Of a stretch of DNA of 64,000 nt, positions 17,818 through 26,575 are shown piece after piece. The DNA lies in contig DASTCX010000040.1 of NCBI GenBank assembly GCA_035710745.1, positions 30,333 to 94,332 of the forward strand, read 5' to 3'. Position numbers and translations under genes: made by a program. Under the pieces are notes generated by a model that did no database searches, was not told the DNA's origin, and saw nothing but the letters and a program-made list of their open reading frames with translations. The stretch comes from Candidatus Eremiobacteraceae bacterium. Its GTDB lineage: Bacteria; Vulcanimicrobiota; Vulcanimicrobiia; Eremiobacterales; Eremiobacteraceae. How positions within the stretch are numbered: position 1 is the first letter of the stretch; every line of letters starts with the position of its first letter.

Positions 17818-18813
17818 TCACGGCACGGACGGCGGCGAGATGCCGACGCCGTACGCACCGCTCGCTCCGCCTTTCGAATACTTCGTGACGAGCCGGCCAG
17901 CGGGGTACGTGTACTCGAAGACCCCGCCGTCGTGATTACCCGAGCCGAAATCTGCGACGTATAGGTGACGCTGCGACTTGTCGAGCGCGATCATGAACGG
18001 CTGAAAGGTCCCCGTGATCTTCTTGGACGGCGTCTTGCTCCCGGGCGCGAAGACGTCGACGACGGAACCGGAATTCGGCGCCGTGCTGACCGCGACGATC
18101 AGGTCACCGCTCGCATCGAACGCCATCCCGTGCGGCTCGCCGCCGAGCACGAGCCCGAGGTTCGTTCCTTGCGTCGAGCCCGGCGCGAACTCGAAGACCG
18201 CATTCGACGTCGCGCATGCGACGTACAAGTTGTTCTGAGCATCGAGCGCGAGCGCGACCGCCGATCCGCTCGGGGGTTGGAAACGCTGTGACGGCGTCAT
18301 GCTACCCGGGGCGTACTCAGAAACCGACCCATCGCCGAAGTTCGCGACGTACACCGTGCCGTCGGCCCCGACGGCGACGTCGGTCGGATGGTCCACACCT
18401 TGCCAATACGATCCGCTCGACCTGTCGCTACCCGGCGGATAAACGTTGACGTGCGTCGGTAGTCCTTTGCCTCCGTTTTCTGGGATCGGCGTCTCGTTGT
18501 TCGCTACGAGCAGATCGTGTGCCGCGTCGACAGCCAAGCCGGTCGGTATGTATACCCGCTGTACGATGCTGCCGATCGGCGATGGGTCTTGTGTGTTCAA
18601 CGGATAGATGTCGACCCGGCTGTCGAGGATGTCGGATACGTAAAGCACGTCCTTGTGGGGAAGCGTCCGGGCGATGCTCATCGTCGGCTCGGCGGGCATC
18701 GCGGCCGACCTTGACGCCGCCGATCCCGATCCTGGCAACGTCGAACTTCCGGCGCAGCCCGATAGGATCAGCACGGCTCCGGCAACCGCAACCGCTCTTG
18801 ATAGACGTATCAT
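17818..18813 (-). CDS. propeller lipoprotein (NHL/SMP-30-like)
   Basis: 331 residues. The signal peptide ends in a lipobox, LSGC (cysteine near residue 20), so it is lipid-anchored. The mature part has repeats such as PTGLAVDAAHDLLVANN, PTDVAVGADGTVYVANFGDG and AVALDAQNNLYVACATSN, which form blades of an NHL/SMP-30-like propeller. Similar lipoproteins occur at 32789-33799 and 46359-47399. Proteins of this type usually bind a ligand or carry a lactonase-like site; no metal-binding set was identified here, so no reaction is proposed. Confidence 0.82.
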   Translation of the reverse strand: MIRLSRAVAVAGAVLILSGCAGSSTLPGSGSAASRSAAMPAEPTMSIARTLPHKDVLYVSDILDSRVDIYPLNTQDPSPIGSIVQRVYIPTGLAVDAAHDLLVANNETPIPENGGKGLPTHVNVYPPGSDRSSGSYWQGVDHPTDVAVGADGTVYVANFGDGSVSEYAPGSMTPSQRFQPPSGSAVALALDAQNNLYVACATSNAVFEFAPGSTQGTNLGLVLGGEPHGMAFDASGDLIVAVSTAPNSGSVVDVFAPGSKTPSKKITGTFQPFMIALDKSQRHLYVADFGSGNHDGGVFEYTYPAGRLVTKYSKGGASGAYGVGISPPSVP

Positions 18814-18891
18814 TATCTTCCCTCGCTCAAACGAAGTTTATGGCGTACTAGCCCGCCACCTCTAGCGTGCTTGCCCTCCTCAGAAGACTCG

Positions 18892-18908
18892 GGGAGCGGT
18901 CGAGATTC
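18892..18908 (+). repeat. intergenic palindromic element, copy 5 (left half only)
   Basis: GGGAGCGGTCGAGATTC is identical to the left half of copy 4, after which the match stops. The right arm is missing and is replaced by the terminator at 18913. Confidence 0.6.
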
Positions 18909-18912
18909 GAAA

Positions 18913-18937
18913 GGCCGCCGGCGCAATGCCGGCGGCC
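18913..18937 (-). terminator. terminator after the receptor-leader gene
   Basis: A perfect 10-bp stem, GGCCGCCGGC/GCCGGCGGCC, with a five-base loop. On the minus strand it is followed by TTTCG, placing it correctly to end the 18971-19195 transcript. Confidence 0.65.
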
Positions 18938-18970
18938 CTTCACTGTAGACAAGCGCCTTGGGTCGCCTAC

Positions 18971-19195
18971 CTACACCTTGTTCTGTATCGTCGACGTGAA
19001 GCCGATCGGCCAAGAGTGCGCCGCGCCCAACGACGCAAGATCTTGGCGGAGCAGCTTGTATTGTTCGGACGCCGTGCTCGGCGGCTGGTTGTAGTGGCCT
19101 GATATCGCTCCAGTCGTTTCGGCCAGCACCCTAGTTTCCTGGACGATCACGACCAAGAGCGCGATGAGGCCGATTCTCAGGAATCGATGACCCAT
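18971..19195 (-). CDS. short exported protein with a TonB-receptor-like leader, probable truncated receptor
   Basis: 74 residues. The N-terminus, MGHRFLRIGLIALLVVIVQ then ETRVLAETTGAISG, is nearly the same as the leader and mature start of the TonB-type receptors in this window (QETRVLAGSTGQITG at 59740 and ATKTLAGTTGNISG at 59496). In those proteins a CarboxypepD_reg-like domain and barrel follow; here the similarity stops after about 35 residues and the chain ends with QPPSTASEQYKLLRQDL...TIQNKV. It could be a decayed receptor or a small secreted protein that reuses the leader. It is divergent from the AraC gene at 19431. Confidence 0.6.
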   Translation of the reverse strand: MGHRFLRIGLIALLVVIVQETRVLAETTGAISGHYNQPPSTASEQYKLLRQDLASLGAAHSWPIGFTSTIQNKV

Positions 19196-19430
19196 CTACT
19201 TGTATCTCCTGTCGAGGTGATGCAGTGCGCCTTAGCGGCACACTCCGATGAGCGTATCATCCTATCGCTCCGCGGTCGCGGACGTTTGTCTACGACAGGG
19301 TACGTTTCGATAAAGGTGACGGCGTGATGTCAATGCACGCGTCGCGAGTTTCGCTTTGAGACCTGCGCGGATGACGCAAACGTGCCAGACTTCAGGAATC
19401 GCGGCACGCGCTGCGCGAATACGCGTTTAC

Positions 19431-20312
19431 ATGAGTATGGAACAGCGAGCATGGACGCGGCTGACAGGAACGAGCGAGATGCAGTTCCTGCTGCGAGCTT
19501 CGAGCGAAGGCCGTCAATGGAGCGGCTTTGATGCCGCGCTCTACGATACGTCAGGCGGGCTCGTCGAAGTGCCGGCGCGCGCGACGCACAACGTCAGCAT
19601 GCACATGGGCAGAACGGTCGCCGCGACCTGCCGCTGCGACGGGCCGATTCAACGTCGTATGCAGACGCCTGGCGACGTCGACATCGTTCCTGTCGGCTGT
19701 ACTGCGGCATGGGAGGATGACGGCCCGACGACGATCCTGAGCATCGACCTCAACCCGGCAATGGTCCGTTCAACGGCGGAATCGATGGGCATCAACTCCG
19801 ACGCCGTATCGATACCGCCGCGGCTTCAAGTGCGCGATCCGAAGCTCCAGCACATCGGCTGGGCATTGCGGGCTGAGCTCGAGGCTGGGGAGCCGAACGA
19901 CCGCTTGTATGCGGAAAGCCTCGGAACCGCGCTCGTCGCACACCTATTGCGACGCTACGCCAGAGTCGGCACGATGGTACGACGCGGCCTTTCGCGAAAC
20001 CAACTCGAGCGCGTCATGAACTATATCGGGGACAACATCGGGTCGAACCTGTCGCTGGCCGCCCTCGCTGCGATCGCGGGCCTTGGTGCTTCGACGTTCC
20101 GCGCGCTCTTCAAACAGAGCGTTGGCGTGCCGGTCCATCAGTATGTGATCCGTAGGCGCGTGGAGATCGCCGCCAACCTTCTGTCGCGCGGCGGCGCGCG
20201 GCTGAGTGAAGTCGCGATCCAGACCGGATTCGTCGATCAAAGCCACATGGCGCGCTGCATGCGTCGCGTTCTCGGTCTGACTCCGGCCTCAGTCATGCGC
20301 CTCTATGGCTAA
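19431..20312 (+). CDS. AraC-family transcriptional regulator
   Basis: 293 residues from ATG 19431; an earlier in-frame start at 19356 would add 25 residues unlike the family. The N-terminal 190 residues form the sensor half (RMQTPGDVDIVPVG). The C-terminal 100 residues hold two helix-turn-helix units, LSLAALAAIAGLGASTFRA and LSEVAIQTGFVDQSHMAR, followed by the closing LGLTPASVMR. A paralogue with the same layout is at 55304-56182; RDPKLxHIxWALxAELExG and the HMARCMRRVxGxTP block are conserved. Its stop overlaps the start of the thioredoxin gene by 8 bp, so the two are co-translated. Confidence 0.9.
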   Translation: MSMEQRAWTRLTGTSEMQFLLRASSEGRQWSGFDAALYDTSGGLVEVPARATHNVSMHMGRTVAATCRCDGPIQRRMQTPGDVDIVPVGCTAAWEDDGPTTILSIDLNPAMVRSTAESMGINSDAVSIPPRLQVRDPKLQHIGWALRAELEAGEPNDRLYAESLGTALVAHLLRRYARVGTMVRRGLSRNQLERVMNYIGDNIGSNLSLAALAAIAGLGASTFRALFKQSVGVPVHQYVIRRRVEIAANLLSRGGARLSEVAIQTGFVDQSHMARCMRRVLGLTPASVMRLYG

Positions 20313-21402
20313 ATCGGGCCTTCCATATATATACGCCGTTTTGTGCGCCGTCGCGCTCGCACTGTCCCCCGCTGCGGTCGTCGCCGACTCGGCGAACCCC
20401 ACAAAAATCTTACCCTTCGACGGCGCGAAAGGCTGGCTCAACAGCAAGCCGTTAGCACCATCGGATCTTTCGGGCAAAGTCGTGCTCGTCGACGTCTGGG
20501 AATACACGTGCATCAACTGCCTGCGGACGTTGCCGTACCTCAAGGCCTGGTATTCTCGCTATCATTCCGATGGGTTCGAGATCATCGGCGTTCACACACC
20601 TGAGTTCGGTTTCTCAGGCGACACGAAGAATGTGACCGATGCGACGAAGCGGCTCGGCATCACGTGGCCGGTCGCGCTCGATGGCGAAGGCGCGATCTTC
20701 CAGCGCTACGATGCCGGTGGGTGGCCGGCCGAGTTCCTCTACGATCAAGAGGGCGATCTCGTCGAGACCCAGCACGGCGAGGGCAACTACCCGCAGACCG
20801 AAACGAAGATCCAATCGCTTTTGCTCGCGCAAGACAAGAGTCTGAAACTGCCGGCGATCATGGCGCTGCTCCCGCAAGACAGCTACGACAAACCGGGCGC
20901 CGTCTGCTATCCGCAGACCCCCGAGCTGTACGTCGGGACGTGGCACGGCAACAACATCGCGGATCCGCCGACGGGGCGTGATACTTCGGGCGAGCTCGAT
21001 TTCAGCGATCGCGGCAACCACATCGACAACAGCATCTACTTGCAAGGGTATTGGCAAGAATCGCAAGACCATCAAGGGATGATCGCCGACGGCGGCGGCG
21101 ATTATCTCTCGCTCAATTACGAGGCGATCCAGGTCGTCGGCGTGCTGAGACCCGAGAACGGCGGCTCGCAGCGCGTCGACGTGACGCAGGACGGAAAGCC
21201 TGTGTCGCACGCCGACGCCGGCGCCGACCTGCAATTCGATTCGAGCGGTAAGTCGTTCCTGACGGTCGACGCGCCCCGCGCCTACGACATCATCGCGAAC
21301 AAGCACTACGCCAAGCACGAGTTGCGCTTGTCGCCGCAGCGCTACGGGGTCGGCTTTTACAGCTTCGACTTCGAGTCGTGCGAGGTCGGCTCCGACAAAT
21401 AG
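20305..21402 (+). CDS. DipZ-like exported thioredoxin
   Basis: 365 residues. A signal peptide or N-terminal anchor covers about residues 1-28. The thioredoxin-fold domain has the redox pair C69-I-N-C72 in WEYTCINCLRTLPYL, the form found in DipZ and related redoxins, with GVHTPEF and the cis-proline-like GGWPAEFLYD. Residues 190-365 form a second domain (ELYVGTWHGNN, SGKSFLTVDAPRAYDI) like the C-terminal carbohydrate-binding-like module of DipZ. The transmembrane CcdA part of full DipZ is absent. Probably a periplasmic disulfide reductase or peroxide-linked protein, controlled together with the preceding AraC gene. Confidence 0.83.
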   Translation: MAKSGLPYIYAVLCAVALALSPAAVVADSANPTKILPFDGAKGWLNSKPLAPSDLSGKVVLVDVWEYTCINCLRTLPYLKAWYSRYHSDGFEIIGVHTPEFGFSGDTKNVTDATKRLGITWPVALDGEGAIFQRYDAGGWPAEFLYDQEGDLVETQHGEGNYPQTETKIQSLLLAQDKSLKLPAIMALLPQDSYDKPGAVCYPQTPELYVGTWHGNNIADPPTGRDTSGELDFSDRGNHIDNSIYLQGYWQESQDHQGMIADGGGDYLSLNYEAIQVVGVLRPENGGSQRVDVTQDGKPVSHADAGADLQFDSSGKSFLTVDAPRAYDIIANKHYAKHELRLSPQRYGVGFYSFDFESCEVGSDK

Positions 21403-21450
21403 CCCGGCCTCCAGGGAAGCCCGCCGCCGCTAACAAAACTCGAGCGCCCC

Positions 21451-23037
21451 ATGGCGCAGATCGAGATGCTTTTCGGCCTTCTCGCCGCAGTGGCCGCTCT
21501 CACGTGGCTCGCGCAGCGCGTGAATGTCGAATATCCGATTTTCCTCGTGCTCGGCGGTCTCGTCCTCGGTTTCATCCCTGGACTTCCGCAAGTCGCGTTA
21601 CAGCCGAACGTCGTCTTTCTCGTATTCTTGCCGCCGTTGCTCTACTACGAGGCGTTCGCCTCGTCGCTTCGTGATTTCCGTGCGATTCTGCAGCTCATCA
21701 TCCTCAATGCCGTTTTCCTCGTCATCGTCACGATCGCCGCGGTCGCCGTCGTATCGCACGCACTCGTTCCCGGCATCACGTGGGCAGGCGCGGTCGTCTT
21801 CGGCGCGATCGTCGGCCCTACCGACGAAACGGCCGCGCTCGCCGTCGCATCGCGGCTGCGCGTTCCAAGACGGCTCATCACGGCGATCAAGGCCGAAAGC
21901 CTCTTCAATGACGCGACCTCGCTCGTCATCTTCAACCTCGCTCTGGTCGCTTCCGTTAGCGGCACGTTCTCGTGGGCTTCGGGTCTGTTCCAGCTCATCG
22001 CGGATGGAGCCGGCGGCGTAGTGATAGGACTTGCGGTCGGATGGATCTTCAGCCTCATCCGACGCAACCTCGATGACCTCATGCTGCAGAACACCGTCTC
22101 CCTGCTCACAGGCTACGCCGCGTACTTTCCTGCGGACGCGCTCCACTTCTCCGGCGTGTTGGCTGCGCTCACCGCCGGGCTATACCTCGGACGTCAGGGC
22201 GCGGTCATCACATCGGCGGAGTCGCGCGTCCAGATCGTCGCGATGCGCGACATCACGCTCTTCATGATCAACGGTATCCTCTTCTTGCTCGTCGGGCTCC
22301 AGCTCAATCCGATCCTCGCCGGCATGGGCATCACCGCTGCGATCTCGCTCGCTCTCGCCGCGATCGCGGTCAGCGTGACAGTCATCGTCGTGCGCATCGT
22401 GTGGATATTGAGCACACACTTCCTGCCGCGCCTTCTGTCGCGCACGGGCAAGGTTGATCGCATCACGAGTTTCAAGTATGCGCTTGTCGTCGCCTGGACG
22501 GGGTTGCGCGGCGGCATTTCGCTCGCCGCCGCGCTAGCGGTGCCCCTCACCGTAGCATTGGGCGCGGCCTTTCCGGCGCGCTCGGCGATCGTGCTCTTGA
22601 CATTCGCCGTGATCTTGGCGACGCTCGTCGGCCAAGGTCTTACATTGAACGGATTCATCAAATCCCTCGGCATCACAGCCGAGACGACAAGCCGCGAAGA
22701 ATCCCTCGCGCGGTTGAAGGTCGCGCGCGCTGCGCGCGACACGCTCGCACAACTGGCTAAGGAGACGTGGGCGGATGCCGATGCCGTACAAGACGCGCGC
22801 ACGCATCTCGAGCACGCGATAACACACTATAAGGACGTCGGCGAAGCCCCGACGCCCGAGCTGCGAAAGCAAGCGGAGGCATATCGTCGCATCCAAGCGG
22901 CGCTTAGCGATGCACAGATGCGCGAGGTCCTGCGCCTGTATGACGAGGGTGCGATCGCCCCGTCGATCATGAGAAAGCTGCAGCGCGAACTAGATCTCGA
23001 GGAGCTTCGCAGCGAGACAACAGGATCTACAGCCTAG
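21451..23037 (+). CDS. CPA1-family Na+/H+ antiporter
   Basis: 528 residues. About 12 hydrophobic segments fill residues 1-410. The family motifs are present: GAIVGPTDETAALAVA in TM5, where D is followed by E rather than PVA, and AESLFNDATSLVIF in TM6, with the ND pair needed for ion exchange. WTGLRGGISLAAALAVP is also characteristic. A 110-residue hydrophilic C-terminal tail rich in Arg and Glu is predicted to be cytoplasmic. It exchanges Na+ (or another monovalent cation) for H+ across the inner membrane. Its stop codon overlaps the stop of the convergent protease gene by 4 bp. Confidence 0.92.
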   Translation: MAQIEMLFGLLAAVAALTWLAQRVNVEYPIFLVLGGLVLGFIPGLPQVALQPNVVFLVFLPPLLYYEAFASSLRDFRAILQLIILNAVFLVIVTIAAVAVVSHALVPGITWAGAVVFGAIVGPTDETAALAVASRLRVPRRLITAIKAESLFNDATSLVIFNLALVASVSGTFSWASGLFQLIADGAGGVVIGLAVGWIFSLIRRNLDDLMLQNTVSLLTGYAAYFPADALHFSGVLAALTAGLYLGRQGAVITSAESRVQIVAMRDITLFMINGILFLLVGLQLNPILAGMGITAAISLALAAIAVSVTVIVVRIVWILSTHFLPRLLSRTGKVDRITSFKYALVVAWTGLRGGISLAAALAVPLTVALGAAFPARSAIVLLTFAVILATLVGQGLTLNGFIKSLGITAETTSREESLARLKVARAARDTLAQLAKETWADADAVQDARTHLEHAITHYKDVGEAPTPELRKQAEAYRRIQAALSDAQMREVLRLYDEGAIAPSIMRKLQRELDLEELRSETTGSTA

Positions 23038-24347
23038 CGCGGAATCGCCCCGTTCGCCGTCAGATCCGCGAAGCGACGCAGCGTCAATTTCACCGTCGAC
23101 TCTTTTTCCTCGCGATCGACGATCAACGTCACGCTCGGTTGATCGAGCATCTTCGAGATGTACTGATCCGCGAGCGCTCGCGTCGGCTGCCCGTCGATCT
23201 TGACGATCGCGTCACCGCGTTGCAGTCCGGCGCGATCGGCAGGCCCGTCGCGGAAGATATGCGTGACGATGAGCTGTCCGAATGGATTGCGCCCGACTGA
23301 CATGAGCGCGAGGTATGGGTTCTGTTTCGGGTCGACGGCGATTCCGAACTTCAGCAGCGTCTGCCACTCGGGGCGATGCGTGTCGACGTAGCCGAGGAAC
23401 GCGCGCCCGATCAGTCTGCATGCGTTCGGCAGCGCGTTCGGATCCATATCGATGTAGTCCTGATAGTACACGGCACCCGAACAGTCGGTCACGACGAATG
23501 CGAATACGCCTTCTTCGGTCCACTCTCTGACGATCGCGTTGGCCGTCGCCGCGCCGGCGGCGTTCGTGCACAGGCCGTCGCCCTTGCTCTGCGACCCGAG
23601 GGTGAAGCCGGCGCTCGATGCGAGCTGCGTCCAAGAAGCCGAGATATCGGTGTTCTTGTTCGGAGCAAAGGCGACGTTGAATGCGGGAGGGGTCGGCGTC
23701 GTGGTCGGACCGCTTTGCGCGAGAAACGCGTTGATCGCCGCGGCGCTGATCGCGAGCCCGTCGCCCGTCATCCAATGTGCGACGCCGTAGCCAGCCGCAA
23801 GGCCGAGCACCATCCCCTCGACTTTTCCGCTCGATGCGTTGATGACCGGTCCGCCGCTGTCGCCGTGGGTGAGCGGGGCGTCGAGCAGGATCGACTCTCC
23901 TTCTTCTCCCACGCCGTCGACCTTGGCGGACACGGAGACGAGCTGCATCTGGCCGAGCGGGAGCGGCTGCGGCGTCGCTTTTGGATCGCCGCCCGGTGGT
24001 GGAGCGAGCGTCGGATAGCCGAACGCTTGCACCGGCGTACCCGAATCCGCGAGCGCGTCGTCGAGCGTGAGGGTCGGAATGCCGCGGTATTGGATCTCGA
24101 GGAGGGCGATGTCGCGAAGCTTATCGGTCTGAAGAACGGTGGCGGTGTAATGATCGCCCCGCGGGCCACCGACGAAGACGAGCGGCGACGTCGTTCCATC
24201 GACGACGTGCGCGGCCGTAAGGATTCGCGTCGTCGATGCGGTCGACGATATCGCGAAACCCGAGCCGGTCTTCGACCCGCCCTGCGTCGATGCGGCGACG
24301 AGCACGACGCTTTGCGCGATCGATGCCGCCGCCATGAGGAGACTCAT
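23034..24347 (-). CDS. exported HtrA-like serine protease with C-terminal PDZ domain
   Basis: 437 residues from ATG 24347; a TTG two codons earlier is possible. After a short hydrophobic leader comes a trypsin-fold domain with catalytic His47 (LTAAHVVDG), Asp79 (LRDIALLEI) and Ser164 (THGDSGGPVI). The middle 120 residues, with several cysteines (GLCTNAAG, VTDCSG, NACRLIG), are not standard for HtrA. The last 100 residues are a PDZ domain (DGPADRAGLQRGDAIVKIDG). It is likely a periplasmic quality-control protease or sensor protease. The inserted middle region is the unusual part and may give substrate choice. Confidence 0.85.
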   Translation of the reverse strand: MSLLMAAASIAQSVVLVAASTQGGSKTGSGFAISSTASTTRILTAAHVVDGTTSPLVFVGGPRGDHYTATVLQTDKLRDIALLEIQYRGIPTLTLDDALADSGTPVQAFGYPTLAPPPGGDPKATPQPLPLGQMQLVSVSAKVDGVGEEGESILLDAPLTHGDSGGPVINASSGKVEGMVLGLAAGYGVAHWMTGDGLAISAAAINAFLAQSGPTTTPTPPAFNVAFAPNKNTDISASWTQLASSAGFTLGSQSKGDGLCTNAAGAATANAIVREWTEEGVFAFVVTDCSGAVYYQDYIDMDPNALPNACRLIGRAFLGYVDTHRPEWQTLLKFGIAVDPKQNPYLALMSVGRNPFGQLIVTHIFRDGPADRAGLQRGDAIVKIDGQPTRALADQYISKMLDQPSVTLIVDREEKESTVKLTLRRFADLTANGAIPR

Positions 24348-24438
24348 AACCAAGGAACGATTTCGCGCAACCGGCCGTCGCCGCCTCGGCAGGTACTGGG
24401 GCAGAAAACGCCGTCCGCGTGACAGCCCCGGGCGCCCT

Positions 24439-25041
24439 TTAGGCGGTCGGTACCGCTGGCCCGTTTCCGGGTTGGCTGAAAGACGGTAGGATACGCCCGT
24501 AGCCTTTCGGGTACGACACCGGGTTGTGTTTGATCCAATCCCGCGAGCATACGGTCATATATTCGAAGTCTTCGAACAGCCCGTCGCCGCCCTCAGCAGC
24601 GCGAAGGATCTTGACGTACTCCTCCATCATCCGCCACGTGCCGTCGATGACCCACGCATATCCGCGGAGCATGACCTCGCGGTTGATGAGACCCTGAACG
24701 ATCATGTTGCCGAGCATTTCGTGAGTGTTCGCTATCAGCGTCGCGGCATTGATGGCAGTGATGTACTCTTCGGGCGGATTGGCCGGCGGATGACCGAGAA
24801 TTTCCATGGTTGCGAATCCGCGGAACCCTGGGTCTGCGACCAGCCGGGCCAGATGTGTCCGAAGATAACGACGCGCGCCGATGTACCCCGCATCGCTGAA
24901 CATCTCGTGCACCGACCACATCGCACCGATGTGATTGGCGGCGCGCATGTGACGCAGCTGCACGAGCGCCGCGACTGCCGTCGCTGCGATCACGATGGCG
25001 GTGACAATCGGTGCGATCGCATTGAGATCGTTGAGCGTCAT
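24439..25041 (-). CDS. membrane-anchored protein, DUF4760-like
   Basis: 200 residues. One transmembrane helix (IAPIVTAIVIAATAVAALVQL) at about 8-29 is followed by a helical cytoplasmic part: IGAMWSVHEMFSDAGYIGARRYLRTHL, then NPPEEYITAINAATLIANTHEMLGNMIVQGLI. The short N-terminal anchor plus this helix pattern resembles DUF4760-type proteins of unknown role. No catalytic residues are evident. It is the last gene before tRNA-Val(GAC), on the opposite strand. Confidence 0.65.
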   Translation of the reverse strand: MTLNDLNAIAPIVTAIVIAATAVAALVQLRHMRAANHIGAMWSVHEMFSDAGYIGARRYLRTHLARLVADPGFRGFATMEILGHPPANPPEEYITAINAATLIANTHEMLGNMIVQGLINREVMLRGYAWVIDGTWRMMEEYVKILRAAEGGDGLFEDFEYMTVCSRDWIKHNPVSYPKGYGRILPSFSQPGNGPAVPTA

Positions 25042-25189
25042 GGGAAATACTCCAAGGCGCCTTAGTATATGGCACGTCGAGCCAAAGCGCTAGGTGACGA
25101 TTGGCCGAAAACCGCGTCGAACCTCGCTTGCAGCCACGCGCGAACGGCAGGGTCCAAACACTGTTATTCGAACCTAGATGGCCTGGTCC

Positions 25190-25264
25190 GGGCGCGTAGC
25201 TCAGGGGTAGAGCACTACATTGACACTGTAGGGGTCAGAGGTTCGAGACCTCTCGCGCCCACCA
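25190..25264 (+). tRNA. tRNA-Val (anticodon GAC)
   Basis: Acceptor GGGCGCG/CGCGCCC, D arm GCTC...GAGC, anticodon stem CTACA/TGTAG with loop TTGACAC (anticodon GAC, codon GTC), T arm AGAGG-TTCGAGA-CCTCT, discriminator A and an encoded CCA. Its last 31 bases plus 3 flanking bases are repeated exactly at 29906-29939, which makes it the integration target of the following element. Confidence 0.97.
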
Positions 25265-25267
25265 TCG
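25234..25267 (+). repeat. attachment-site copy at the tRNA (att left)
   Basis: 34-bp exact direct repeat beginning GTCAGAGGTTCGAG and ending CGCCCACCATCG. It covers the T arm, acceptor 3' strand and CCA of tRNA-Val(GAC). The partner is at 29906-29939. A repeat of the tRNA 3' end is the usual mark of site-specific integration by a tyrosine recombinase. Confidence 0.85.
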
Positions 25268-25313
25268 GGAAGCCGAACAAATCGGATCGGTAGGCTTGGC
25301 AGGGCAAACGCGA

Positions 25314-26195
25314 TCACACGTTAGCCGCAGTTCGCTTCGCAATCGCGCGGATCACCGCAACCATATCGGCGCCGCCTAGACCCATCGCCTGGGTCTCACC
25401 GTAAAGAGCGTGGCAGACGTCGAGGAGCGGCGACGCGATGCTTGCCTCTCGCGCAGCCTCGGCGATCAGCCGATTGTTGTATAGGACGTTAGAGATTGCG
25501 GCTTGCACAGCAAAATCGTGCGCGACGAGCTTCGCCGCCTTGACCCGCGACACGTCGCTCGCCATCGGCCCAGCATCGAGAACTGCGACGAGCTGAGAAA
25601 GATCCAATCCGTAGCGTTCGGCGAAGTGCACCGCTTCTGCGAGTCCGGTTACCATGGTGATCAGAAAGAGGTTCACCGAGAGCTTCATGAGCAGCGCATT
25701 CGGAGCCGGTCCGCACTCGATCATCTCTCGGCACATCGGTTGGAGCAGTGGGCGGGCCGCCTCTACGGCCCCGTGCTCGCCACCCAGCATCGCCACGAGC
25801 TGCCCGGCCTCGGCAGGCTTCCGCGAGCCGGAGACAGGTGCTTCGACATAGCTGCCTCCGGCCGCGAGAACGTCGGCTTCGAGCCCGCGCGAATAGGCGG
25901 GCGAGGTTGTCGCCATGTTAATCAGCTTGCGTCCGTTAACCCGATCCGTAAATGCGCTGTTGCGGCGCGCTAGCACGGCATCGATCGAGGCGCCATCTAA
26001 CAGCATAAGGATCACGACATCGCATCGCGCAAAGACTTCAGCCGGATCGTTCGCGACAGCAGCCCCTGCCTCGGCCAACACGCCGCATTTTGAAGGCGAT
26101 CGGTTCCAGACGACGAGAGACGTGCCGGCCCTCACCAGGTTTTGCGCCATCGGCTCGCCCATGTTCCCAAGGCCGATGAAGCCCACGGGTTTCAT
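25314..26195 (-). CDS. NAD(P)-dependent beta-hydroxyacid dehydrogenase family protein
   Basis: 293 residues. The Rossmann motif [13 protein letters not shown] starts at residue 5. The substrate loop [17 protein letters not shown] (118-133) has the conserved SGS/G pattern of 3-hydroxyisobutyrate and tartronate-semialdehyde type enzymes, and the catalytic lysine is Lys171 in LLMKLSVNL. The C-terminal half is the all-helical dimer domain. The arginine after the first strand (WNRSPSK) suggests NADP preference. The exact substrate cannot be read from sequence. It lies in the tRNA-bounded islet and overlaps the preceding small gene by ATGA. Confidence 0.88.
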   Translation of the reverse strand: MKPVGFIGLGNMGEPMAQNLVRAGTSLVVWNRSPSKCGVLAEAGAAVANDPAEVFARCDVVILMLLDGASIDAVLARRNSAFTDRVNGRKLINMATTSPAYSRGLEADVLAAGGSYVEAPVSGSRKPAEAGQLVAMLGGEHGAVEAARPLLQPMCREMIECGPAPNALLMKLSVNLFLITMVTGLAEAVHFAERYGLDLSQLVAVLDAGPMASDVSRVKAAKLVAHDFAVQAAISNVLYNNRLIAEAAREASIASPLLDVCHALYGETQAMGLGGADMVAVIRAIAKRTAANV

Positions 26196-26572
26196 TTTAG
26201 GATAAGTTCACGTATATATTCAGTGCCCAGAACTTTTCTGTATTCACTCCGGGCCACTCTGGCCTTGTTCTGAACCTCGGTGCTACCGATTGCTTTCTTG
26301 GCCACATCTTCTAGCTCGACGCCTTTGTCTAAGGCCGCCATGTTCTTAAAAGTGAACCAGAGATATATATTGGGCTGATCCGGTGATTTTGGAGTGGCCT
26401 TGAAGACCTTGTAATCGATGATTAGCCCAGCTTGCTTCATGGCTTCCATGGTCGGCTTCCGTGTCGAATTTAGCCAATCTATGTACTCTTCAAAATGCCC
26501 ATACTCAACTCGTATGTAGTCCACCTCGATGACCGGGCCGTCAGTGTACTGGCGCACATCCTGGGTAGCCAC
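26192..26572 (-). CDS. small soluble protein of unknown function, low G+C
   Basis: 126 residues. The charged, helical sequence [19 protein letters not shown], with one strand-rich centre ([21 protein letters not shown]), looks like a ferredoxin-like alpha+beta fold such as the ABM or dimeric alpha/beta-barrel proteins; this is a guess from pattern only. Codon use is clearly more A+T rich than in neighbours. It overlaps the dehydrogenase gene by 4 bp, so the two proteins are probably made in equal amounts and may work on the same substrate. Confidence 0.7.
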   Translation of the reverse strand: MATQDVRQYTDGPVIEVDYIRVEYGHFEEYIDWLNSTRKPTMEAMKQAGLIIDYKVFKATPKSPDQPNIYLWFTFKNMAALDKGVELEDVAKKAIGSTEVQNKARVARSEYRKVLGTEYIRELILK

Positions 26573-26575
26573 GTC

